Positions 14,041-21,885 of a stretch of 64,000 nucleotides of DNA are shown one piece after another. Origin of the DNA: UM-FILTER-33-9 sp964530235 (GTDB lineage Bacteria > Patescibacteriota > Microgenomatia > UBA1406 > GWC2-37-13). A program made the position numbers and the translations under genes. The DNA is taken from assembly GCA_964530235.1 (NCBI GenBank), contig CAZGYB010000004.1, positions 62,001-126,000 on the forward strand. The letters run 5' to 3'. Each line of letters starts with the position of its first letter. Position 1 is the first letter of the stretch. The notes beneath the pieces are model-generated. The model made no database searches and had not been told where the DNA came from. It saw only the letters and a program-made list of their open reading frames with translations.

Positions 14041-16497
14041 ATGTATGTAAAACGTTTTTTTCTCTTCTTTAGTGTAACTATTCTTCTTTTTTTCTGTATT
14101 CCAACTTACGCTGCGGATCATCCGTCATTACTGTTTTCTTCGTCCCAGAGATCAGCGATTCAGTCAAGAATATCAGCGGGTGGGCCGGTGGAGCAGGCTT
14201 TTAACGCTATGAAAGTACTGCGGACCGATGAGGAACATTGGCCAAAAAGTCTGGCACAAAACAGTTTCAACTATGCGGTAAGTGGGGACAGTACTGCAAA
14301 AAACAATGCGCTTACCATTATTGATATGTATACGAGCGGTGAAAAACGCTTTTCATTTCCAACTGCAACCGACAGCCCCCGTTTTGATTACGGATACTCA
14401 ACTCCCTGTAACAGTCTTGCAATGGCTTATGATCTCTTGTATCCCGCCTTATCTGATGCGCAAAAAAATAATTTAAAATCGTTGCTTATTGAGTGGGGAA
14501 GAGGAATTTCGGGTTTTTTCGATGGAAGAAGTTGGACCATGGCCCAGCACAACTTTTACACTGGTTTGGTGGCATGTGCCGGTAACATTGGACTGGTGCT
14601 TGACGGAGAGCATTCCGAAAGTGGACAGTGGGTAACAAAAGCGGAGAATGGTCTAAAGACCTCATATTTTGATGAAGCCTATAATCCAGGTGGAGATTAT
14701 TATGATGGTCATGTGTATCAGGTTTATGGTGCCGGTCCACAATTTATTTTTGCGGGAGCTCTTGAACGGTTAAAGGGGAGAGATATTGTTTCCGGAAAGC
14801 GCGTGATGGCAATCTGGGATTATTTTACGTATGCTTATTTATCACAAGGAAAATTTCCCCATGTTGGTGACAACTCGGGTCTTTCAATACTGATTGGTGA
14901 GTATTTTTATATTCTTCAGAAACAGATGAATAGTCCGAAAGTTCCTGGATGGCTTTGGGTGTGGAACAAGATTCGAGGCACTGGAATAGCTCAGAATGAC
15001 TGGAGTTTATTCAAAGAATATGACTACATCAGTATGGTCCTTTGGTATCCGCAGGGGGTTGTTCCTAAAAATCCTAACGAATTAGCTGACTTTACTGAAT
15101 CAAAAATACTGACGAGTTATACAAACAAAACACAGGTCTATCCCGGCGGAATGGCAGCGATTCGAAATGGGTGGGATGAGCGTGAAAACATCACATTCTG
15201 GCTAGTCAATAGATACCGTCACCAATCGCATCAGCACTATGATCCAAACACCATTTTGCTTTCAGCTTACGGGGAGGCTTTATTGACAAACGAAAACAGC
15301 CGAAGTTATGAAAGAAACCTTCGAGGTCAGTTGAGTCAGTCAAACGGTGTCATGATTGATAAGCATCTTCATGATATTCCGGAACGACTCTCGCATTACG
15401 TAACAGGTGCTGGGTCATCATTGGGCAAGTTTTATGATTTTTTCACCCATCCTCTTGGGGATTTGTTGGTGAGTGACAGTAAATATCCTCATGCAGACTT
15501 TTCTATGCAACCGCGTATGAAGCATCCGACAAAAGGACATACTGAGTATACGAATGCTTCTGAAGAACGGGTAGATCCAATTTCAAAAGCTGAGCGGACT
15601 GTTCTCTTTCCGAAACAACTTGGAATGCCCCCGTATATTGTTGTGTTTGATCGGTTTAAAAAAGACGGGCAGACTCGTAATTACTCATGGCAAAGTTATC
15701 TGGTACCCGGTCACAGTCCACTGAGCGGTTCAGGGACTGCGGAAAATCCGTTTACTTTTACCAAAGGGAATGCAAAACTTTCCCTTTTTTTTATTACTCC
15801 ATCAGCAACTACCCATCGGGTTATACCGGCTGAACCGGGTGCAGGACGAGGAGATGATTTATTGGAAGTAACTCAAGCTGGTGTAGCGCAAGGTCAGTTT
15901 CTGACCATTTTGTATCCGTCAAAAACGAGCAGTCAGCAAGAGTTTTCTGTTTCTGTGATAAACAACACCAATCCTGTTGTTGTTGAGGTCGTATCAGGAC
16001 AACAAAAACATATTCTTTTAGCAAACGATTCCGCAGGTGAAGTGACACATACATCGATAACCACTGATGCACAGCTTGTGATTCTCAATGATAGTGAAGC
16101 CTCAACAGGCTCCGCTTTTATGGTGTATGGAGGAAAAAAACTGGTTAAAAACGGATATACTCTTCTTCAATCTCAAAAACCGGTTTCTCTTATCGCCAGG
16201 TGGGAAAACGAACGGGTAAACGGTGCAGGAGTTTCGTTTACCGGCGCTACGGAGGCACACATAGCCTCATCTATAGGAAACAGGGCAACCGTTACCCTTG
16301 ACTTGGTTTACAAAACATTTGATGAGCAAGGACAGGGAGGAGGGGGAATAAATCTTCGGCTGATTGACTATTTTTATTATGTTGTAAAGCAGATGGGTTT
16401 ACCGTTGCCTTCGGATATATCGGTTGATTTTAACAGAGATCAGACGGTAAACAATGACGACCGATTATTTTTTTTGAGATTTTTCCGATGGGATTGA
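14041..16497 (+). CDS. Secreted heparinase II/III-like polysaccharide lyase with dockerin-like C-terminus
   Basis: The 818-residue protein has a signal peptide (about 1-24), an alpha-toroid-like N-terminal domain (RSAIQSRISAGGP..., DYGYSTPCNSLAMAYDLLYP, WTMAQHNFYTGLVA) and a beta-sandwich part with VNRYRHQSHQHYDPNTILL, matching the heparinase II/III and alginate-lyase type layout where His and Tyr act in beta-elimination of acidic polysaccharides. The C-terminus (DFNRDQTVNNDDRLFFLRFF) looks like half a dockerin or an EF-hand-like calcium loop. It overlaps the next gene, a cohesin+dockerin protein, by 10 bp. Substrate unknown. A secreted depolymerase in a reduced CPR genome is notable. Confidence 0.8.
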   Translation: MYVKRFFLFFSVTILLFFCIPTYAADHPSLLFSSSQRSAIQSRISAGGPVEQAFNAMKVLRTDEEHWPKSLAQNSFNYAVSGDSTAKNNALTIIDMYTSGEKRFSFPTATDSPRFDYGYSTPCNSLAMAYDLLYPALSDAQKNNLKSLLIEWGRGISGFFDGRSWTMAQHNFYTGLVACAGNIGLVLDGEHSESGQWVTKAENGLKTSYFDEAYNPGGDYYDGHVYQVYGAGPQFIFAGALERLKGRDIVSGKRVMAIWDYFTYAYLSQGKFPHVGDNSGLSILIGEYFYILQKQMNSPKVPGWLWVWNKIRGTGIAQNDWSLFKEYDYISMVLWYPQGVVPKNPNELADFTESKILTSYTNKTQVYPGGMAAIRNGWDERENITFWLVNRYRHQSHQHYDPNTILLSAYGEALLTNENSRSYERNLRGQLSQSNGVMIDKHLHDIPERLSHYVTGAGSSLGKFYDFFTHPLGDLLVSDSKYPHADFSMQPRMKHPTKGHTEYTNASEERVDPISKAERTVLFPKQLGMPPYIVVFDRFKKDGQTRNYSWQSYLVPGHSPLSGSGTAENPFTFTKGNAKLSLFFITPSATTHRVIPAEPGAGRGDDLLEVTQAGVAQGQFLTILYPSKTSSQQEFSVSVINNTNPVVVEVVSGQQKHILLANDSAGEVTHTSITTDAQLVILNDSEASTGSAFMVYGGKKLVKNGYTLLQSQKPVSLIARWENERVNGAGVSFTGATEAHIASSIGNRATVTLDLVYKTFDEQGQGGGGINLRLIDYFYYVVKQMGLPLPSDISVDFNRDQTVNNDDRLFFLRFFRWD

Positions 16498-17618
16498 AAA
16501 AAACTATGATTGGAGTTGGAGTTGTCGCGGTTGGAGTTGTATGTGCTCTGGTTGTTTTTGCTTTGCACCGAGAATATTTCACCAAGAGAACGAAAGCCGG
16601 AAATCCGGGAGAACTCAACTTGAGTGTTAATTTTTCAAATGATACCGTTCAGCCAGGTGATCAGGTCAATGCAGTTTTGAAAGTGCATGCAACTGCAGCG
16701 CAGAAAATTATTGGTTACAAGTCAAAAATTGTATTCGATAAAACAGCATTGCAATTAGATAATATTGAATACCGTTTTGGCACACAAAGCGCAGGGCTTG
16801 GTCAGACATCAGCCGATAAAACCATCATAAATGCGTCTGGTGAAGCCCGCCTAGTTGGGGAAACTACCGGATCACAAGGATATGTTCTGAATGGAGCTGT
16901 TGAAATGGCGAATTTACAGTTTACCGCACAGTCAAGTTCGGTACCTTCGTTCCATGTGAAACAATCTATTTTTTACGCATTGGGACAGGATAATAGGTTG
17001 ACCGAGCTAACGATTCCGGATGTTCAATTTGCTCCTTCGCAAAAAAAATACGAAATGGTTCAGCTTGATTTTGTTTTGTCATTTCAGGGATCTCAGGTTC
17101 CCAGAACCTCAACTCAGGAGGCGAAGGTGAAGATGAGTGTGATAGATGCTCAAAGCGCTTCTATTTCCGCGTCAAAACTCATCAGTCTGAATCTGAGTCA
17201 AGGCGGATTGTGGACAGGTTCTGCATCAGTTGAAGCAGAGCTGGGGAGAAGTTATCAAATCCTGTTGAAAGGCGAAAAGCATGTGCAGCGAAAAATCTGC
17301 GGAATAAAACCAGTTCAAGGGCCCAATCAACAGTATCGCTGTACAAACGAATTTCTATCGTTTAGCTCAGGAGTAAATCGTATTGACGCCTCGGGTATTT
17401 ATCTTTTTGGAGGTGATTTACCCGGTCAGTTCGGTCAGGATGGAATGGTGAATTCAGTTGATTTTGCATTGATACGCTTTCTCATACAAAAAAATCCAGC
17501 GCTGAGTCAAAGCGAACTGTTTCAGGGGGATCTCAACTTTGATGGTGTTGTTGATACGCAGGATTACAGTTTGATGACAAAAACCATGGAGCTTTCCATG
17601 AATCAGGATGAGCGATAA
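16488..17618 (+). CDS. Membrane-anchored cohesin-like plus dockerin protein
   Basis: 376 residues: an N-terminal membrane anchor (about 7-27), a cohesin-like domain (about 40-185: LSVNFSNDTVQPGDQVNAVL, then YKSKIVFDKTALQLDNIEY), a second beta domain (about 190-305) and a C-terminal dockerin with two calcium loops (GQDGMVNSVDFALIRFLI and DLNFDGVVDTQDYSLM). One protein with both partner modules could hold the lyase encoded just upstream (10-bp overlap) on the cell surface or form chains. It ends convergently over the SipW-like gene by 16 bp. Confidence 0.8.
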   Translation: MGLKKTMIGVGVVAVGVVCALVVFALHREYFTKRTKAGNPGELNLSVNFSNDTVQPGDQVNAVLKVHATAAQKIIGYKSKIVFDKTALQLDNIEYRFGTQSAGLGQTSADKTIINASGEARLVGETTGSQGYVLNGAVEMANLQFTAQSSSVPSFHVKQSIFYALGQDNRLTELTIPDVQFAPSQKKYEMVQLDFVLSFQGSQVPRTSTQEAKVKMSVIDAQSASISASKLISLNLSQGGLWTGSASVEAELGRSYQILLKGEKHVQRKICGIKPVQGPNQQYRCTNEFLSFSSGVNRIDASGIYLFGGDLPGQFGQDGMVNSVDFALIRFLIQKNPALSQSELFQGDLNFDGVVDTQDYSLMTKTMELSMNQDER

Positions 17619-18121
17619 AGTGAGATCAGCTTGAAAATTTCGATATTTAATATCACTATAAACGGAATGGTGATGAACAAAATATGTCCCGGTGCACTTT
17701 TTAAAAACGTACCATAAGATCCAAAATAGGGAATTATTCCGATAACTTTGCCGATAATAAGTCGGGGAATTACAATTTGCCGGTCGATTGCCTCATTAGC
17801 ATCGCCTTTTGTAACGTATACATTTCCTCCTATTTGATAGATGCGGTGAGTCACTGTCTCTTGCTGATTATTGATGTTCGCATAGTAGGTAATAACATCG
17901 TTCACGGTGTATTCAGTACGCTTCTGGACAATAAGTAAGCTCCCTGGTTTGATAAACGGCTCCATAGAGTGCCACTTGCTAGAAAAGAGTTGAACACCGA
18001 AAGGAAGAGAAGGAGAAAATGCAATGGAAAAAATTGCATGCCAGATAAAGATGAGACAGAAAAACAAATACACGGGTGACGAGCGAATTTTATAAACGGT
18101 CTGGAAAGAAAAAAAATTCAT
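17603..18121 (-). CDS. SipW-type signal peptidase I (second copy)
   Basis: 172 residues from ATG 18121. Membrane segments near the N-terminus (about 16-36) and C-terminus (about 145-165) flank a catalytic part with SMEP (Ser52), THRIY (His92) and TKGDANEAID. Ser/His instead of Ser/Lys marks the ER-type/SipW branch of family S26. It is the last of a four-gene unit and probably processes the TasA-like protein encoded immediately upstream. An ORF start at TTG 18136 would overlap that gene; ATG is preferred. Confidence 0.85.
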   Translation of the reverse strand: MNFFSFQTVYKIRSSPVYLFFCLIFIWHAIFSIAFSPSLPFGVQLFSSKWHSMEPFIKPGSLLIVQKRTEYTVNDVITYYANINNQQETVTHRIYQIGGNVYVTKGDANEAIDRQIVIPRLIIGKVIGIIPYFGSYGTFLKSAPGHILFITIPFIVILNIEIFKLISLYRSS

Positions 18122-18126
18122 TTGTT

Positions 18127-18699
18127 TTAAAGCCAACTGGTTACCGTATTATGTAATTTCTTTATAGCATAAAATCCGCTCGGCTGCTCGGATGGATTGG
18201 TATGGTATGTTTTAAACTGAAAGTCAAACTCGCAGGTTTTGTTTTTCAGATTGCTTTGGCTGTTGTTGAATGAGAGAAAGAAAATCCAATCATCAGACTT
18301 TAATTTCTGGAGTTGAGACTCCACTGAAAGATTTTTTAGTTTTCCCTGATATGTTTGGTTGCTGTTTTGGATTACCCGCAGTTCAAGTTCTTCGCAAAGT
18401 GCATCACTTCCGGATGTTTTGCGATAGGTAAGGTGATATGAAACGTTTGTTTTCCCTGAGTTTCGTATACGAACCGCTTTTACGTCGAACCCTTCGGGGC
18501 GTATACCGGTTGTTGAAAAAAGTGAGTCAATTGGAGTTGCGTTTGCGGTGTGTTGTTGATCGAGCGAAAGTGTTGTAGCGATAAGTTTGACTGGAATGAT
18601 TCGCTGCGCTCGCAGGTCTGCGGAAGTGTACAGTGTAACGATGAGTAAAAAAGAGATGAGCAAAACGGAAAAAAACAGTATTTTGTACTGACTGTTCAT
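18127..18699 (-). CDS. TasA/camelysin-like exported protein (second copy, divergent)
   Basis: 190 residues: an N-terminal hydrophobic signal (about 8-25), then a beta-rich domain including VRIRNSGKTNVSYHLTYR, a pattern shared with TasA/CalY-type proteins where a strand pair carries conserved Asn and Ser. A Cys pair (LCEELEL, TCEFDF) may form a disulfide. It lies between two SipW-type peptidase genes; its ATG overlaps the upstream stop (ATGA) and six bases separate its stop from the next ATG. Assignment rests on context plus weak sequence pattern. Confidence 0.65.
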   Translation of the reverse strand: MNSQYKILFFSVLLISFLLIVTLYTSADLRAQRIIPVKLIATTLSLDQQHTANATPIDSLFSTTGIRPEGFDVKAVRIRNSGKTNVSYHLTYRKTSGSDALCEELELRVIQNSNQTYQGKLKNLSVESQLQKLKSDDWIFFLSFNNSQSNLKNKTCEFDFQFKTYHTNPSEQPSGFYAIKKLHNTVTSWL

Positions 18700-19229
18700 G
18701 TGGTGCGACGTCCGGTTCCAAAACCTTCAGTTACCAGACTTTTCAATTCGCTTAAGATAAGTATTCCTGCTGGAATTAAAATGAGGATTATAAGTCCCGG
18801 AAGTGATTGAGCAAAGGCAACAAAGTAACCCAGTTTGGGCACGACAAAAACAACTTTTCCCTGCACGTTTTCCTGATTCGTACTTCCGCTGTCGTCGGTC
18901 CGGTTTGCATCTCCTTTTGTCTCATAGAGTTCTTCACCGTTTTCTTCTGAAACCCGCACAATCCGGTGGGTAACAACTCCGTAGTCTTTGTTTTGAAACG
19001 TGATAACGTCACGTGTTGCATACGCTGTTTGCTTACGTATGATGATGATATCACCGGTCATGATTGCTGGTTCCATAGATCCGGATTGAACAAGAAAAGA
19101 TTTATATCCTCCAAAAACGGCGGTGTTAGAAGCAATCGTAAAAACAACGAGAACTCCGATTGCAGAAAGAAAAACCCAAGTGACAATTTCAATGAATATT
19201 CCAAAAACACTTTTAGCTTTGTATGCCAT
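18696..19229 (-). CDS. SipW-type signal peptidase I (first copy)
   Basis: 177 residues with membrane segments at about 12-33 and 140-165. Catalytic features are SGSMEP (Ser51), VVTHRIV (His88) and YETKGDAN. The Ser-His dyad is that of SipW/ER-type S26 enzymes, which in Bacillus process TasA and TapA during matrix formation. Here it follows the TasA-like gene by about 50 bp containing a strong hairpin, and overlaps the second TasA-like gene. Confidence 0.9.
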   Translation of the reverse strand: MAYKAKSVFGIFIEIVTWVFLSAIGVLVVFTIASNTAVFGGYKSFLVQSGSMEPAIMTGDIIIIRKQTAYATRDVITFQNKDYGVVTHRIVRVSEENGEELYETKGDANRTDDSGSTNQENVQGKVVFVVPKLGYFVAFAQSLPGLIILILIPAGILILSELKSLVTEGFGTGRRTT

Positions 19230-19244
19230 AAACCTATGGAAACA

Positions 19245-19265
19245 GGGGGAGAATAATTCTCCCCC
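19245..19265 (-). promoter_or_regulatory. Intercistronic hairpin between TasA-like and SipW genes
   Basis: GGGGGAGAAT and ATTCTCCCCC form a perfect 10-bp stem around a single A. No T-run follows on either strand, so it is not a standard terminator. Such hairpins often protect the 3' end of an abundant upstream message; that would allow more TasA-like protein than peptidase. The role is inferred. Confidence 0.6.
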
Positions 19266-19280
19266 AGAAATACGATTAGA

Positions 19281-19949
19281 TCAGTTTGTGTTGGTGGGTG
19301 TTGGCTGGCCGGTTGCTACTTGCACCAGATTTGCCTCGACCTCAAACTCCGTTGAGTCACTCTGGATCTCATTGCCGTAACTGGTTGCTGCTGCATCCCA
19401 CTTTATTCCGATGTACCGTTCTCCTCCCGGGGGGATAGTAATAGCTGACTGAGCGCTCCAGTCTGCGCCGAATGTATCAGCATCAGCTGTTGCAAGCGTG
19501 TGATTGGAACCGACGAGACTCATATCAGACACATCATTGTTCGCCGGTGCTGTGTTCTTAAAATATAACCCAGTAGCAAGTTTTGAACCCATTTCGCCGA
19601 GGTTGTCGCTCTCACAGTTTGGTTCGGTAGAGATTTCAGGGTCATTGCAGCCATTTTCGTTATTAACAACATTTCTTAGCCTTACAAAAAGTCTACCCGG
19701 TAACGTACCGGTATTTCTCACTCTCCACACCTTTTGTCCGGTAATAGTACCGTCTTCACCGATATTGTCAACGACAAACGGTTCAGCTTGGGGGTTTGCA
19801 CCGATTTGAACATCAAGCGTACCCATGGTAAATCTGTTTCCCGTCTGTCTTGCGCGGGCACTGAAAAATGCTCGGGTCGCTGCGATAGCAAGAACACTTA
19901 CACCTGCAATAATGAGAAGACTGAGAAAAACCTTTTTCCTGTTTTTCAT
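19281..19949 (-). CDS. TasA/camelysin-like exported protein
   Basis: 222 residues. The N-terminus (KKVFLSLLIIAGVSVLAIAATRAFFSA) has the signal layout typical of SipW substrates. The mature part reads GNRFTMGTLDVQIG, VWRVRNTGTLPGRLFVRLRN and YIGIKWDAAAT, matching the M73/TasA group, whose members build extracellular fibres; peptidase activity of the group is doubtful. A short PTPTNTN tail ends it. The promoter lies 80-110 bp upstream with a palindrome in the leader. Confidence 0.83.
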   Translation of the reverse strand: MKNRKKVFLSLLIIAGVSVLAIAATRAFFSARARQTGNRFTMGTLDVQIGANPQAEPFVVDNIGEDGTITGQKVWRVRNTGTLPGRLFVRLRNVVNNENGCNDPEISTEPNCESDNLGEMGSKLATGLYFKNTAPANNDVSDMSLVGSNHTLATADADTFGADWSAQSAITIPPGGERYIGIKWDAAATSYGNEIQSDSTEFEVEANLVQVATGQPTPTNTN

Positions 19950-20027
19950 ACAACAAAAATGAATAATTGGTAATTAAGACAAGTATATTTAAATAATATG
20001 TATAAATATACTCATATGTTATGTACC

Positions 20028-20057
20028 AGTATACGCATATAATATTTATTATGTCAA
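20028..20057 (-). promoter_or_regulatory. Promoter of the TasA/SipW operon
   Basis: Minus-strand TTGACA (20057-20052) and TATACT (20033-20028) are 18 bases apart. The leader of about 70 bases contains the inverted repeat GTATATTT/AAATATAC (19983-20011), so unlike many genes here this operon has a real 5' UTR. Confidence 0.75.
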
Positions 20058-20219
20058 GTCTTTTGATGTGGTGGAGTGCTCACATGAGTATTCGAAACTT
20101 CTTTCGTTCCCGAACAGTACATCAAAAAGTAAAGTATAAGCGTTAAAGCTGGTTATACCTGTTTAACTATAAGATATTAAGAATAATATATATAAAATAG
20201 CTATAGGATAAAATACCCC
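20058..20219. other. Gene-free spacer with a long-range inverted repeat
   Basis: TTTTGATGT (near 20061-20069) and ACATCAAAA (near 20119-20127) could form a large stem closing about 50 bases. No ORF above 20 codons is convincing. A CTATAGGA core (20202-20209) lies just before the next promoter. Confidence 0.4.
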
Positions 20220-20248
20220 TTGACAAATAAAAAAAAGTAGTTTATTCT
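20220..20248 (+). promoter_or_regulatory. Promoter of a small + strand transcription unit
   Basis: TTGACA (20220-20225) and TATTCT (20243-20248) are 17 bases apart. A perfect palindrome ATAAGCTTAA-A-TTAAGCTTAT (20255-20275) lies right at the expected transcription start. Confidence 0.7.
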
Positions 20249-20305
20249 GAATATATAAGCTTAAATTAAGCTTATACATTAAAAATTATTATAAGTTTAA
20301 TATCT

Positions 20306-20428
20306 ATGAAAAAAAGAATAGTGAAGGGGATAACGAGAAGGAATGCAAAGACAAGAACAAGTGGGACCTTTTTAGATCAGTTGTCGTCCGGCACGCTAAA
20401 AAACGGACATGATCAAAGGGGGGGATAG
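20306..20428 (+). CDS. Possible 40-residue basic protein, or part of a small RNA
   Basis: An ATG-to-TAG frame opens MKKRIVKGITRRNAKTRTSG and is rich in Lys and Arg at its start. It lies between a near-consensus promoter and a strong terminator with no other gene on that strand, so something here is transcribed. No clear ribosome site precedes ATG, and no family is recognised; the transcript may instead be a non-coding RNA of about 250 bases. The first 20 bases of the frame plus three before it recur exactly at 4861-4883. Confidence 0.35.
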   Translation: MKKRIVKGITRRNAKTRTSGTFLDQLSSGTLKNGHDQRGG

Positions 20429-20458
20429 GAAAAAATTTACTCTCTAACCCCAAATCAG

Positions 20459-20507
20459 CGCTGCCCCAGTTTTTCAAGCATTTTGAAAGACGGGGCGCGT
20501 TTTTTTT
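20459..20507 (+). terminator. Intrinsic terminator of the small transcription unit
   Basis: The stem GCCCC...GGGGC (20463-20467 and 20492-20496) encloses a second stem, GTTTTTCAA/TTGAAAGAC, and is followed by GCG and eight T residues (20500-20507). It points rightward only and ends at the stop codon of the convergent DUF4010 gene. Confidence 0.9.
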
Positions 20508-21849
20508 AGAGAATAATATATCCAATCAAGGTGGAAAGCACAATCACCGCAGAACCGATAGAAAACTGAAGTGCAAATCTACTGCTTCCTTTGAGATAGG
20601 AGTAAACCGTTTTTGACGCAAGATTGATGCCGTTTGCTCCAATAAGAGTAAGAATCGCAGTTTTCAGAGGAACCGTTTTTCTAGCAAGTTCTGAGACGCT
20701 GATGGTTACCGCATCCATTCCAGAAAGTGCAGCAAGCATATTGCTAAATACAAAGCCAGTACTGCCAAAGAATATCAATGCAAGCTTTGTGGTAAGTTTT
20801 ACACAAAGGAATAGCAAAGCAAATGAAAGCGCTGGTTTGAGTGAAAAAATTTTCGTTTTTTTGAGTGTCCGTTTTGTTCCGGGAATGTTATCAGGGTTTT
20901 TATCTTCATCTTTTCGCATATAAACGAATGCGATAAAGACTCCAGAAAGGATAAGCGGAATCAAGTAGGAAATGAGGCTTTTTGAAAACAAAACTGCGTT
21001 TAGTGATGCGATAAGCACCATATGCTGAACAAAACTTGAAGTATTTGCGATAAGGGCAGCTGCGGTAAGACGGTTTGTGTCTTTTGATGTCTTACTTTGT
21101 ATTGCAAGAGAAAGGGTGGTTGAGGTTGATGAGATAAATCCTCCAACAACGCTTGTTAGGATCCAACCCTTTTTTTGGCCGAGTGTTCGTTGAAGAATAT
21201 AACCCGCAACGTCAATGCCGGTAATAAGCATTACAATCCGCCATAAACTGTGGGGATTCAGCACCTCAACCGATGCGATTTGTGTCACTGAAATACCAAA
21301 TGAAGTAAGAAGCTGAGAGAGAAATGGAATAGATCCGACGGTGTAGGATACATTGGGGAGAAACGGGTAAATTACCAGTGCTATAATCGCGTATGCAATA
21401 AGCGATTCAAGCTCAAAGTTCTTAATTGTTTTGACAAAAGACCGAATTTCATCCTTTAAAGACATGATAAGAACAAGAATTACAGAAATTGCGATAACAA
21501 GCTGTACAGGAAGCATCTGGTGGCCTAAGACATATCCGAGAATATAACTAAATAACACTGCGAGTTCGGTTGTAAATCCAGCATCTTTTGTTTGTATTGT
21601 CCCGATAATATAGTAAGTGATGGTCAGTAAAAAAAAAGCTACTGTGATAATGGTAGAAAATAGATTATTTGATGAAACCAAAATTCCGCCTACAGCGCCC
21701 AGAAGCGAAGTTAAGGCGAAGGTACGAATTCCAGGGCTCCCTCTCCCACTGGTTTTTGTTTTGTTTGTTTTATGTTCGTATGACTCGCGTTCTAAACCAA
21801 TAAACGCTCCTAAAAGAACTGCAATACAGAGGATTATCGGCGTAGTCAT
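20506..21849 (-). CDS. MgtC/DUF4010-family membrane protein
   Basis: The 447-residue polytopic protein starts with a MgtC-like N-terminal part (AVLLGAFIGLERE, GIRTFALTSLLGAVGG) and continues into the DUF4010 membrane region (GGFISSTSTTLSLAIQSK). Ten or more membrane helices are evident. The group's substrate is not established. A full promoter, TTGAAA-17-TATAAT, ends seven bases before ATG, predicting a leaderless message; its spacer holds TCCTATAATA, close to the recurrent TCCTATAGTA motif. Confidence 0.87.
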   Translation of the reverse strand: MTTPIILCIAVLLGAFIGLERESYEHKTNKTKTSGRGSPGIRTFALTSLLGAVGGILVSSNNLFSTIITVAFFLLTITYYIIGTIQTKDAGFTTELAVLFSYILGYVLGHQMLPVQLVIAISVILVLIMSLKDEIRSFVKTIKNFELESLIAYAIIALVIYPFLPNVSYTVGSIPFLSQLLTSFGISVTQIASVEVLNPHSLWRIVMLITGIDVAGYILQRTLGQKKGWILTSVVGGFISSTSTTLSLAIQSKTSKDTNRLTAAALIANTSSFVQHMVLIASLNAVLFSKSLISYLIPLILSGVFIAFVYMRKDEDKNPDNIPGTKRTLKKTKIFSLKPALSFALLFLCVKLTTKLALIFFGSTGFVFSNMLAALSGMDAVTISVSELARKTVPLKTAILTLIGANGINLASKTVYSYLKGSSRFALQFSIGSAVIVLSTLIGYIIL

Positions 21850-21856
21850 AGGGCAA

Positions 21857-21885
21857 ATTATATCCTATAATAAGATATTTTTCAA
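21857..21885 (-). promoter_or_regulatory. Promoter of the MgtC/DUF4010 gene
   Basis: Minus-strand TTGAAA (21885-21880) and TATAAT (21862-21857) are 17 bases apart; ATG begins seven bases later. The spacer contains TCCTATAATA on the plus strand (21863-21872). Confidence 0.85.

Noticed and set aside
7928..17618. A true cellulosome
   Set aside because: No multi-cohesin scaffoldin, carbohydrate-binding module or cellulases are seen; only a small set of cohesin-like and dockerin modules.
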